A DNA stretch of 64,000 nucleotides from a virus: positions 62,001 to 126,000 of the IMG/VR virus record IMGVR_UViG_3300022921_000002. The stretch is one strand, 5' to 3'. The first letter of the stretch is position 1; each line of letters opens with the position of its first letter. Shown here piece after piece: positions 24,819 through 32,161 of the stretch. Made by a program: the position numbers and the translations under genes. The notes beneath the pieces were generated by a model, which saw only the letters and a program-made list of their open reading frames with translations, did no database searches and had not been told where the DNA came from.

Positions 24819-25517
24819 TTATACAACAAGATCAAAATGACGTTCGTATACGTGCAAGTTCATCACTTGCCATGTCAGCATGCCTTTTTCAATAGTAAAG
24901 TGTTTATTACCAGGAAGCTCACAACGGCTGTTCCATCGAGTAACAAGTTGATCCATTAGGTATTGAGCCCATGCGTAATCATTCTTGTAACCAAATACAA
25001 CATCATTAGAACGCATTTGCGATACCATATGTAGAATACCATCACGGATATAGAATGTTTGAGCGTTGGTACAAATGAAATCAGACTTACCGTTTTCATC
25101 AAACTCAACCCAGATAGATGGACGATTGTAAACCATTTGAGCACGACGGCTGTCAGGATTACGCCACAGTTCATCAAAAGCATTTTCAAATTGATTGAAA
25201 TACTTTGGTGAATTTACAAGGTGACCGTAGTTTGAATTGATTTCACCGTTTGGATCAGCAGCATATTGCCATGCCGCAGGTGGTTCTTTAGATGGTCCGT
25301 AAATATCATTAATATTTGTTGAACCTGATTTGTACCATTCCAATTCTGATTCAATATAACTTTGACTTGGTTTACCAAAGATTGCTGGTTCAGTTGCAAG
25401 AAAGTTTGCACCGATTAATTCAATAGTACGTTGGCCTGTTTTATCAATAGTGAATGCTTCATCTTTAAGCTCACCTTTGAAAAACTCACGGATATCATAT
25501 ACGCTATCAATTCTCAT
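24819..25517 (-). CDS. gp42: dCMP hydroxymethylase gp42
   Basis: A 232-residue thymidylate-synthase-fold enzyme with clear identity to T4 gp42: KTGQRTIELIGANFLATEP, GEINSNYG, PDSRRAQMVYNRPS, DFICTNAQTFYIRDG (catalytic C149) and MRSNDVVFGYKNDYAWAQYL. D180 (in KND) replaces the thymidylate-synthase Asn and fixes dCMP specificity. Makes 5-hydroxymethyl-dCMP from dCMP and methylene-THF, so this phage probably has hydroxymethylated, possibly glycosylated, cytosine. It overlaps the nuclease-like gene by 4 bases. Confidence 0.95.
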   Translation of the reverse strand: MRIDSVYDIREFFKGELKDEAFTIDKTGQRTIELIGANFLATEPAIFGKPSQSYIESELEWYKSGSTNINDIYGPSKEPPAAWQYAADPNGEINSNYGHLVNSPKYFNQFENAFDELWRNPDSRRAQMVYNRPSIWVEFDENGKSDFICTNAQTFYIRDGILHMVSQMRSNDVVFGYKNDYAWAQYLMDQLVTRWNSRCELPGNKHFTIEKGMLTWQVMNLHVYERHFDLVV

Positions 25518-26014
25518 GCGAATGTCCTTTTATAGTTTGACTTGTCTATTTCTTTAATTCTATTATACAACGGTTCGTTATTAATGTCAATAATTTTATT
25601 AAATGTTTCGAGCGCAAATCCTGCGGTATGCCTATTGTCTCGTTTGTTTTGAATAACTCTAAACCTACGTTGACCAGGTGGAGGTGCTTCCCATAATGTA
25701 ACAAGCTTTGATCCAGGCCGTGGGTTTTGAACAATAATCCATCGGTCGGCATTTAAACACTTATCAAGTTGATTACTTACGGCACCACCTTTAGTTGTTG
25801 TAATCGGAACAGTAAATGCCTCATACGTTTCCATGTTAGGTACTTTAAAATGGTAATAAATTGTTTGGAATTTAACTTCGGCATGTCTGCCGTCAATCAT
25901 CATATCCTTTGACATATCAAACGGATCTTCCGACATTTCAACTTTGCAATTTTGCATTTCAAAGTATTCTTTTACAATACGTTCACCTAATTTACCTAAC
26001 CGTTCTATGCTCAT
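25514..26014 (-). CDS. PD-(D/E)xK-type nuclease-like protein
   Basis: A 166-residue protein with a restriction-endonuclease-like core: GERIVKEYFEMQNCKVEMSE, then DMMIDGRHAEVKFQTIYYHF (D...EVK). The central ETYEAFTVPITTTKGG and the RWIIVQNPRPG strand complete the fold. It is coupled to gp42 and to the MazZ-like gene (4-base overlaps). If gp42 makes modified DNA, this enzyme could cut unmodified host DNA selectively; that is inference. Confidence 0.6.
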   Translation of the reverse strand: MSIERLGKLGERIVKEYFEMQNCKVEMSEDPFDMSKDMMIDGRHAEVKFQTIYYHFKVPNMETYEAFTVPITTTKGGAVSNQLDKCLNADRWIIVQNPRPGSKLVTLWEAPPPGQRRFRVIQNKRDNRHTAGFALETFNKIIDINNEPLYNRIKEIDKSNYKRTFA

Positions 26015-26322
26015 TTTTTAAACCTATCATCAGTATCAATTGGATCAGACTCAATTGTTGTCATAACAAGAATCATCATTTGAGTTAAGGCATGAGACAA
26101 ATGTGGCAAACCTGATTCAGGATCTTGATCTTCACCTGACATATATGCTAACAAATGACGCTGAATAGATGAGTAATGACGAGAGACAGGAAACTTTTCA
26201 ATGTCTTGTCGCCAATTGTTTTCACCGTACTTTTCAGCACCAAAACCAAATACCTTTGCTGCTTCGATAATAGCTTCAGGTGGAACTAAATGGATTTTGG
26301 GTTTGTCATTATCATACTTCAT
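26011..26322 (-). CDS. MazZ-like dATP/dGTP pyrophosphohydrolase (DUF5664)
   Basis: A 103-residue all-alpha NTP pyrophosphatase. KYDNDKPKIHLVPPEAIIEA, GFGAEKYGENNWRQ and the DPESGLPHLSHALTQ helix match the MazZ/DUF5664 family. MazZ helps base-Z phages deplete dATP; no PurZ is visible here. Given its place next to gp42, it may fill the slot of T4 gp56 (dCTPase), clearing dCTP so that hmdCTP is used. That is inference. Confidence 0.8.
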   Translation of the reverse strand: MKYDNDKPKIHLVPPEAIIEAAKVFGFGAEKYGENNWRQDIEKFPVSRHYSSIQRHLLAYMSGEDQDPESGLPHLSHALTQMMILVMTTIESDPIDTDDRFKK

Positions 26323-26842
26323 TACGAGAGCCTCTGCCTTTTATTTGAGAATTGAGTAGTGGCTGATAATGGTCAATAGATGCATCTTCAATTAATGGAG
26401 CAATCTTTAAGTCATAATCAGCGGTGTTAATGTATTTTATCACAACATCCATAGTTTGTAAACCATTTTCTTTTAGATATTGTCTATATTTTCTACCTGT
26501 TACTTCATGGTGTGAGTCAGGTTTAGTAAACGAACTGCGGTGATTGCCTATCCGTGCATGGATTGAAGAAGTCTTACCATCCGTTTTGCCAATATAAAGT
26601 ATTTTACCTGTGGATTTTTCTTGCCACATATAAACACCTTTATGTTCAAATGCAGCTATGCGCCTACCGTGATTACAGCGACGCAATGGAGTTACAATAT
26701 CAGCTTTATATTCTGTCTTATAACCATGCTCTATGATTTGTAAACAGACTTCACCGTATTCTATGGCTTCCTCCCAATACTCTTCAATATTGGAAAGAAT
26801 TTTATCTTGCAGCAAAGCCGCAAGGTCATCAAGTTTTGACAT
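26312..26842 (-). CDS. GIY-YIG endonuclease-like protein
   Basis: A 176-residue protein with GVYMWQEKSTGKILYIGKTD (GIY-YIG signature as GVY/YIG), an IHARIGNH Arg-containing helix and a KIAPLIEDASIDHYQPLLNS region (metal-binding Glu, terminal Asn). It may be a homing-type or repair nuclease. It overlaps the MazZ-like gene by 11 bases and has no linked intron, so a free-standing nuclease is likely. Confidence 0.8.
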   Translation of the reverse strand: MSKLDDLAALLQDKILSNIEEYWEEAIEYGEVCLQIIEHGYKTEYKADIVTPLRRCNHGRRIAAFEHKGVYMWQEKSTGKILYIGKTDGKTSSIHARIGNHRSSFTKPDSHHEVTGRKYRQYLKENGLQTMDVVIKYINTADYDLKIAPLIEDASIDHYQPLLNSQIKGRGSRNEV

Positions 26843-26854
26843 AACGTCAGTCCT

Positions 26855-27016
26855 TTATGATTTGTGGTTACGATCCTGTAACCCAATCTTTTTAGCACCT
26901 TTATTCCAGGCACCTGATTTACCACGCCATGTTTTGAAGCGTTTCTTTGACGGTTCACATTTTGTAATGGAACCGCCTTCAGAGACAAACTTTTTTACAA
27001 GATCTTTATAATCCAT
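26855..27016 (-). CDS. Small basic protein, unknown (53 aa)
   Basis: ATG at 27016 overlaps the upstream stop by one base (TAATG). Basic product with CEPSKKRFKTWRGKSGAWNK and further lysines at the end, suggesting nucleic-acid binding. It has 12 bases to the GIY-YIG gene. Confidence 0.5.
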   Translation of the reverse strand: MDYKDLVKKFVSEGGSITKCEPSKKRFKTWRGKSGAWNKGAKKIGLQDRNHKS

Positions 27017-27282
27017 TATGAATAATCCCGGATGTAAACGTCGTAATGAGTTGCATTTTCAGCAGGTGTGTCATAAGCCCAAGAATTTTTGCGAGGACCG
27101 CGAGGACGAATACGAAGTCCTTGTGTTTTTTGGTTAAAAATACAAAATCTGCGGGCACGTTTGATAAAACCGTTGCGTTCAACAAGTATTTTTTTAAGGT
27201 TTGCAATCTCAGGATCATCAAGAGATTTACAAGTAAAACGATAGTCAGAAGAAGAGCGGTTTTTGTAAGTTACATAAGCCAT
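27016..27282 (-). CDS. Small basic protein, unknown (88 aa)
   Basis: Begins MAYVTYKNRSSSDYRFTCKS at 27282; upstream in-frame starts would overlap the promoter leader. Highly basic middle (NGFIKRARRFCIFNQKTQ) and RPRGPRK. It is the first gene after the promoter at 27312-27340. No domain recognised; such basic proteins near early promoters may bind RNA polymerase or DNA. Confidence 0.55.
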   Translation of the reverse strand: MAYVTYKNRSSSDYRFTCKSLDDPEIANLKKILVERNGFIKRARRFCIFNQKTQGLRIRPRGPRKNSWAYDTPAENATHYDVYIRDYS

Positions 27283-27311
27283 GATATAGTTCCTTTTCAT
27301 TTGATACAATC

Positions 27312-27340
27312 AATATAACTGATTCTAAAGCATTTGTCAA
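27312..27340 (-). promoter_or_regulatory. Sigma70-like early promoter
   Basis: Minus strand CTATTGACAAATGCTTTAGA...: TTGACA, 17-base spacer, TATATT. It drives the basic-protein genes down to the GIY-YIG and gp42 operon. Spacer bases TTTAGAATCAGT are shared with other copies of this promoter family. Confidence 0.85.
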
Positions 27341-27354
27341 TAGTTAATTTGAAA

Positions 27355-27516
27355 TTAAATCAAATTAAGTAGACCTGCTGTACCTAAAAACAAAATTAAA
27401 CCTGTTAATGACCATGCCAATACTTCTAACTCAGCACCAACTTTTTTGTCATCCACAATATATGCACCAAACAGTCCACCTGCAATCATACCTGCTATAA
27501 TAAAAACTACTTCCAT
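27355..27516 (-). CDS. Small two-helix membrane protein (53 aa)
   Basis: Starts at 27516 behind AAGGAGTAAGCG. Hydrophobic helices at residues 3-18 (VVFIIAGMIAGGLFGAYI) and 32-52 (LAWSLTGLILFLGTAG). Topology resembles a small holin or inner-membrane regulator. It lies after the 79-residue gene (3 bases) and ends upstream of the promoter at 27312. Confidence 0.55.
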   Translation of the reverse strand: MEVVFIIAGMIAGGLFGAYIVDDKKVGAELEVLAWSLTGLILFLGTAGLLNLI

Positions 27517-27519
27517 CGC

Positions 27520-27759
27520 TTACTCCTTAAGTTGGAATTTTGAACTAAATCCAACCGCGTCTTGTTTATATTCAAAAAAGAATGTATCTTCATATACATC
27601 TGTAAATTTTCGGTGCACCCATTGCTGTTTATGCAATTGCACTTTGCACCATTGAGTGGCTGCCCACCTATTATCCGAATGAATGGCAACGGCGTAAAAA
27701 TTACCGCTGCTCATCCATCGTTGTTTATGATCTGCTATTTCTTGTGGCGTCATACCCAT
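27520..27759 (-). CDS. Small conserved protein, unknown (79 aa)
   Basis: A basic, aromatic-rich protein (WMSSGNFYAVAIHSDNRW, then WCKVQLHKQQWVHRKFTDVY) with strand-like periodicity. It overlaps the upstream gene by 10 bases and is 3 bases from the membrane-protein gene. No family recognised. Confidence 0.5.
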   Translation of the reverse strand: MGMTPQEIADHKQRWMSSGNFYAVAIHSDNRWAATQWCKVQLHKQQWVHRKFTDVYEDTFFFEYKQDAVGFSSKFQLKE

Positions 27760-28151
27760 TCCTTATATTCAACAATACCCAACAGATCTTCAATTAATTT
27801 CTTACCATATTTAGTAAACAAAATTCCTTGTTCCCATACAAAATGCTCAACATCTTGACTATGATAAAAGGTTTCTTGACCAGTAATCCAACTTAATGCT
27901 GTTTTACGGTCACCGGCACCAAGGCTGATAACATCTTGAACGCGTGCTTCAAACTTTGCAACATCTCGTTCTTCCTGAGATTTTGTTTCAGCCATTTGGA
28001 TATCAAGGGCACGGCAATACTCATCCCACGTTTTTTGTTTTTCCGCAGGTGTACAGTTATTCCAATCATCCCAATATGCACCACGAGGTCTATAACCATA
28101 AACTTCTTTGTGTAAATCTGAAATACAATCATCTGAATATGTATAAGTCAT
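27750..28151 (-). CDS. Conserved phage protein, unknown (133 aa)
   Basis: Starts MTYTYSDDCISDLHKEVYGY at 28151 after CAAAGGAGC; a longer start would fall inside the promoter at 28177-28205. The segment RPRGAYWDDWNNCTPAEKQK is a recurring pattern in phage hypothetical proteins. Helical C-terminal half. First gene of an early unit. Confidence 0.6.
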   Translation of the reverse strand: MTYTYSDDCISDLHKEVYGYRPRGAYWDDWNNCTPAEKQKTWDEYCRALDIQMAETKSQEERDVAKFEARVQDVISLGAGDRKTALSWITGQETFYHSQDVEHFVWEQGILFTKYGKKLIEDLLGIVEYKEWV

Positions 28152-28176
28152 TGTTTGCTCCTTTGTTGATGATTCC

Positions 28177-28205
28177 AATATAACTGATTCTAAACCAAAT
28201 GTCAA
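28177..28205 (-). promoter_or_regulatory. Sigma70-like early promoter
   Basis: Minus strand TTGACA, 17-base spacer (including TTTAGAATCAGT), TATATT. Identical in layout to the copy at 27312-27340, about 860 bases away. Confidence 0.85.
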
Positions 28206-28292
28206 TAGGAAACATCATTTTTTAGTAGATAAATCTATGATAACACAGCTATGATAGTCTGTCAACAAAATAAATAAGACATGGAGGAGTAA

Positions 28293-28394
28293 ATGAAACT
28301 AAAGTATAGAATCAAGTTCTTTATGTCTAAATTAAAGTTTTGGAAAAAAGGAAGTTACGGTAAAGGTACGTTCATCTACGAAGATGATGATTAG
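28293..28394 (+). CDS. Small charged peptide (33 aa)
   Basis: ATG 28293 preceded by an excellent SD (GGAGGAG, 5-base spacing). Product is basic at first (MKLKYRIKFFMSKLKFWKKG) then acidic (YEDDD). Lies alone on the plus strand between two minus operons and overlaps the sulfotransferase 3' end by 23 bases. An AATAAATA at 28269-28276 could be a weak late box. Confidence 0.5.
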   Translation: MKLKYRIKFFMSKLKFWKKGSYGKGTFIYEDDD

Positions 28395-28986
28395 GTTCAT
28401 AATTAAATGTTTTGATATCTCTTTCATACCAATCTCCTATATCATTTATAAGCTTAGGAGTCCAAAGATTAGGGTAATCGCCTGTGACATTATACTTTTC
28501 TTGTAGTTCAACGCTGAAATAGTTTTTTACATCTTTCTTTAAAGTCTCAGTTTTCATCACATGGCACATTATTTTCCCATCATCGTTAGTAATGTGGTCT
28601 AATTGATTATGCCAATGAAGATGTGGTCTGTGCCATGTGAACGGCATTTCTATAAGTCTGTGCCTATCTTCAATAAATGCCTCAAAGCTTGAAAGATCAG
28701 TACCATGAACCTCATAATCTCTTGTCTTTGCATGCCAATAGCGAGAAGCTGTTCTCTGCCATGGATTTCTTACAACAGCAAATGCTTCAAACTTATCTCT
28801 ATATTCTGGGTAAAGGTCTTTCCATCTACTATGCTCAGCTCCTGGATATCCAATAACTTTTAAGCCCTGAATATAATCATAGTCTTTTAATTTATCTACA
28901 GTGTTAATGATAATTTGAGACTTTAGTGCGTTGCAATATCTTATAGAGAACCCACCTGTCTTTGGAATATGAATAAAAATTTTCAT
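28372..28986 (-). CDS. Sulfotransferase
   Basis: A 204-residue cytosolic-type sulfotransferase: IHIPKTGGFSIR at the start is the PAPS 5'-phosphosulfate loop, and VVRNPWQRTASRYW the 3'-phosphate-binding segment, plus the catalytic-site HRPHLHWH region. Likely transfers sulfate to a sugar or protein made by the upstream operon enzymes. It is the last gene of the fibre/modification operon and overlaps the GNAT gene by 4 bases. Confidence 0.85.
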   Translation of the reverse strand: MKIFIHIPKTGGFSIRYCNALKSQIIINTVDKLKDYDYIQGLKVIGYPGAEHSRWKDLYPEYRDKFEAFAVVRNPWQRTASRYWHAKTRDYEVHGTDLSSFEAFIEDRHRLIEMPFTWHRPHLHWHNQLDHITNDDGKIMCHVMKTETLKKDVKNYFSVELQEKYNVTGDYPNLWTPKLINDIGDWYERDIKTFNYEPNHHLRR

Positions 28987-29438
28987 AATCTATATACTGC
29001 GTATGCATTTTCTCCGTGTTTAAATGTCATCCACTCAGTCATACGAATGAACCCAAACTCTTCAGCATGAGAAAATGTAGGCCTACGAGGTAAACACCAT
29101 AAAAACTCACAACCTTCTCTTCTTCCTTGGTCTGCCACAGCTTGCCACATTATTTGAGATAACTTTTGTCTTCTATAATCTTCATCTACCCACACTCCAC
29201 GTCCTCTATAATAAGTTTCTGAAGTCTTGTGTCCTGAGTTTGAAGCTATAAGTTTATCTCCGTCATACAAGCCCCAGTAGGTGGCTTTATATTTTGTAAA
29301 TATTTCTTTATTGTTTCCAAGTTCAGGAAAAGTCATATCAGAAATATAATAGTGCTCATTCCCAGGCCACAACTTGTCCCAGGCTTCTTTAATCTGTTCT
29401 TTGGTTATTTCTCTAAGCTGATAATTCTGCATAGTCAT
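28983..29438 (-). CDS. GNAT-family acetyltransferase
   Basis: A 151-residue GNAT fold: VWVDEDYRRQKLSQIMWQAV is the acetyl-CoA-binding motif A (R/Q-x-x-G/K-L), followed by EFLWCLPRRPTFSHAEEFGF. Would acetylate an amine on a sugar or residue. Overlaps the 2OG gene by 26 bases and the sulfotransferase gene by 4. Confidence 0.75.
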   Translation of the reverse strand: MTMQNYQLREITKEQIKEAWDKLWPGNEHYYISDMTFPELGNNKEIFTKYKATYWGLYDGDKLIASNSGHKTSETYYRGRGVWVDEDYRRQKLSQIMWQAVADQGRREGCEFLWCLPRRPTFSHAEEFGFIRMTEWMTFKHGENAYAVYRL

Positions 29439-29961
29439 TCAGTACATTTACTACAAGGTGTATTCTATCTTCTTTACTTGAATTGAAGGCAGTGTGCTTT
29501 AACATAGTATTGGTTAAATACCACGTGTCTTGTTTGAGATGCATAATCTCATCATCTATAACCATAAAGCATCCTTCCTGTGTTTTTACAGGATAGTGTA
29601 TTCTTATTTGAGAATCAGTATGCCATGATAAACAAGTAAACGGTAAAGATTTCATTAATCTGACTCTACCGATTTTATATCTTTCATTCAACATATTATA
29701 AACAGTTTCAAGTACGGTGCCACGGAACACTGAGCACACGGTGTTGAAATCTTGTTCCTTGAGTTCTGTTTCTCGCAATGGTACTATAGTCTGACCATTT
29801 TTATAAACCTTTTTTGACCAATCATATTTCAAACTACCACATGCCATCTTTGTGTTATCAGGTGCATCCGATGTAGTTGTAATACCGATCTGTGTTTGAC
29901 CATCCCATTCAATATGATCTAATGTAAATGGCGGTAATTCTAATTCAGTAAAATTTTTCAT
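29413..29961 (-). CDS. AspH-like 2OG-Fe(II) hydroxylase
   Basis: A 182-residue protein of the aspartyl/asparaginyl beta-hydroxylase type. CLSWHTDSQIRIHYPVKTQE carries the iron-binding HxD, DTWYLTNTMLKHTAFNSS the distal His and 2OG-binding Arg (RIHLV). Hydroxylates an amino-acid or other acceptor using 2-oxoglutarate. Its place in an operon with radical-SAM and sugar enzymes suggests it modifies the same product. Confidence 0.8.
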   Translation of the reverse strand: MKNFTELELPPFTLDHIEWDGQTQIGITTTSDAPDNTKMACGSLKYDWSKKVYKNGQTIVPLRETELKEQDFNTVCSVFRGTVLETVYNMLNERYKIGRVRLMKSLPFTCLSWHTDSQIRIHYPVKTQEGCFMVIDDEIMHLKQDTWYLTNTMLKHTAFNSSKEDRIHLVVNVLNDYAELSA

Positions 29962-30650
29962 GGTTCAATCACAAGAAAAGGATATTCTAATTCGTGTACG
30001 ATTTGAATAGTACCACCAAGATGGCCTAATACGAACGGTGGTCTATACATTGTCAAAAATGTTTGGCATGGAGTATTATTTGCTTGTATCTGATCTCGTA
30101 TCAATACATTGTTATCGGTAAGATAAGCTATGTTTGTATCGGTCTCATTCTCTAAGTTACGTATATCAATACTTGACCCATCTCTTTCAACACGTGCCTT
30201 ATAAAACCTATCAAGTAATTTTGTACTATTCGTTCCGATAAGACTGATGATGATTTTCTTATAGGTAAATGTTTCTTTCATCCACCGAACGGTTTGTTTG
30301 AACTCATTAAAATCTGTATGGGTAAATACACTAAACGCAAAAATAATATCTTGCTTTGTATTGATATTGGGAAACGGTTCGTCGAGATTACCAGTCTGAT
30401 TATAAACTTTATTATATTTGTTATAGTGAAAAAAGTTAGCATCAGGATAATTTTTTGCACCAACATCCAATGCACCTTTATCAACATCAACACAAGTATA
30501 GTTACTTTGTTTGATTGGAAAATTATCAAACGATAATAGGTTACCTTGATTGCCACCCCAATCTAAAAATGTTGTTGTACTTGATAAATCATCAACCTCT
30601 AAAAGGCTGTTAAGACTGATTACCGATTTTTCTACCGGGTATAAATCCAT
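29958..30650 (-). CDS. SAM-dependent methyltransferase
   Basis: A 230-residue class I methyltransferase with TFLDWGGNQGNLLSFDNF (motif I), TCVDVDKGALDVG (acidic motif II) and DIIFAFSVFTHTD (motif IV region). Acceptor unknown. Overlaps the PP-loop gene by 41 bases and the 2OG gene by 4. Confidence 0.75.
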   Translation of the reverse strand: MDLYPVEKSVISLNSLLEVDDLSSTTTFLDWGGNQGNLLSFDNFPIKQSNYTCVDVDKGALDVGAKNYPDANFFHYNKYNKVYNQTGNLDEPFPNINTKQDIIFAFSVFTHTDFNEFKQTVRWMKETFTYKKIIISLIGTNSTKLLDRFYKARVERDGSSIDIRNLENETDTNIAYLTDNNVLIRDQIQANNTPCQTFLTMYRPPFVLGHLGGTIQIVHELEYPFLVIEP

Positions 30651-31344
30651 AATCCCAATCTCCCCATATTAATTTGCGTTCACCACAAGACCAACATACA
30701 CCACACGGTTTTTCTGTGTCAGGTATATTAGTACAGCATGACCTCGTTTCCTGCAACAAATCAAATAAATCAAATCTCCTGTAGATTGACGCAACAAACC
30801 TTTTATCAACATTTGCAAATGGAGAATAGTATGGATATCCAAATCTATCAATTGTAATAGGAATATCGTTTTCATTCCGTATACCAATCATTGGATCACA
30901 TTCTTTCCAAAGATTAATATGCGTACCATCTTTTAATTCAATGTCAACATCAAATCGAGGGTTAGCTGTATTACCGCCAATAAGCATATCATACTCACCA
31001 CGGCCAAACACTTCTTTTTGATATTTATGTAGGTGAGAGTCGTTATAATCATCACCGTAGACTGTATGGTGAGACAAGATGTTGTGGTAATCAAACTTGC
31101 TAATCATATATTCAATGATGTTGGCAGACCTTCGTGCCTGCCATCTATACCGCTTGTCAAAGGCTAGAGTAAGGCATCCAATCGTTGTATCGTGTCGGTT
31201 ATTTTCCGTTAAGTATTTGATTAGTAAATAAAAAACCAATGCCGAATCAGCACCACCGCTTAAATTAAAAAGTATTCTTTTACATTCTAACGGTATTTCA
31301 AAGCTTATAGATTGACCAAACTCATCCTCAAGATACATCATCAA
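30610..31344 (-). CDS. PP-loop ATPase, QueC-like
   Basis: A 244-residue adenine nucleotide alpha hydrolase-fold protein. ILFNLSGGADSALVFYLL contains the SGGxDS PP-loop (residues 29-34), and the C-terminal SCCTNIPDTEKPCGVCWSCG is a zinc-site arrangement like the CGxCxxC of QueC. QueC makes preQ0 from carboxydeazaguanine; no other queuosine-pathway gene is visible, so an amide- or thio-forming reaction on another substrate is equally possible. Overlaps SGNH and methyltransferase genes. Confidence 0.75.
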   Translation of the reverse strand: MMMYLEDEFGQSISFEIPLECKRILFNLSGGADSALVFYLLIKYLTENNRHDTTIGCLTLAFDKRYRWQARRSANIIEYMISKFDYHNILSHHTVYGDDYNDSHLHKYQKEVFGRGEYDMLIGGNTANPRFDVDIELKDGTHINLWKECDPMIGIRNENDIPITIDRFGYPYYSPFANVDKRFVASIYRRFDLFDLLQETRSCCTNIPDTEKPCGVCWSCGERKLIWGDWDYGFIPGRKIGNQS

Positions 31345-32161
31345 TCCACTTGTTTATCGCTGCACCGAGGTTTATTTGTCCTTTTGCATCAGGATGAGAG
31401 TCAAGTTCTGAAATTTTACTTTCTGCTGATATCCATTTACCACCAATCTCTTTCCATACAGGCCAACCATATACTTCAACAGGTTTGATCTTTTCAACTT
31501 TTGCAAATGCCTCGCCTGAGATTAATTCGTTTAAAATTGCCTTAGTTAAAAAACAATTCTCAACTCTTTCATCAATCATTAAGTTAAAAACTTTCCATTC
31601 CTTGGGGTGCTTTTGTCTAAAGTTATCGAGGTACCACCACCAGTAATCGGATGTAAACGGCCATATTGGGACATCAGATTGAAATATATTTAATTTAATA
31701 TTAAGTTTACGGCATAACATAATTACCTTCTCAATATAAAACAACGTGTTTTCTAATATAGGTATAGGTCCGTCGAGTGCTAATGGCAATGTATGTAAAC
31801 CCATTAAGTATTCAGCGCTTGAGTTATCTTTTCTGAATTTCTTTTCAGAATTAGATTCCATTGCAAACACCTCCCACCTTTTACAAGGCATTATTCTGCG
31901 CCTACCTAATTGCAATCTTGACCAATCGGTAAGTTGCCAACAAATGTGTGATGGAGGATCATCTGATAATACCGCGTCCATTATTTCAATATAAGCATAC
32001 TCATTTGAACTACCAGATCTACCTTTATTAACGGCAGGCAATCCCAAATGCTTTCCAACATATTCTGGCCATTTCGGCCATGAGCAATCAAGTTCTTCAT
32101 GCTGAAAAGAAAAGTAATTGTGGTCAGTCCAACTACATCCTACTGCAAGCAAATAACTCAT
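31328..32161 (-). CDS. SGNH/GDSL-like hydrolase
   Basis: A 277-residue protein with AVGCSWTDHNYF (block I, Ser), VNKGRSGSSNEYAYI (block II Gly/Asn) and DSHPDAKGQINLG (block V Asp-His). Such enzymes act as sugar O-acetyl esterases or acyltransferases in polysaccharide clusters. Overlaps the PP-loop gene by 17 bases and the double glycosyltransferase by 1. Confidence 0.7.
   Translation of the reverse strand: MSYLLAVGCSWTDHNYFSFQHEELDCSWPKWPEYVGKHLGLPAVNKGRSGSSNEYAYIEIMDAVLSDDPPSHICWQLTDWSRLQLGRRRIMPCKRWEVFAMESNSEKKFRKDNSSAEYLMGLHTLPLALDGPIPILENTLFYIEKVIMLCRKLNIKLNIFQSDVPIWPFTSDYWWWYLDNFRQKHPKEWKVFNLMIDERVENCFLTKAILNELISGEAFAKVEKIKPVEVYGWPVWKEIGGKWISAESKISELDSHPDAKGQINLGAAINKWIDDVS

Noticed and set aside
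24816-24823. Perfect minus-strand TATAAATA at the gp42 stop
   Set aside because: It lies only 6 bases from the next start codon (24810) and the genes around it belong to the early operon; most likely chance within the gp42 stop region.
26011-26322. Base-Z (2-aminoadenine) genome based on MazZ-like gene
   Set aside because: No PurZ-like adenylosuccinate synthetase homologue and no DpoZ in the window; family members also occur in phages with normal adenine.
26312-26842. GIY-YIG gene as a sign of a group I intron
   Set aside because: No interrupted host gene, no intron-like core, and flanking genes are intact.
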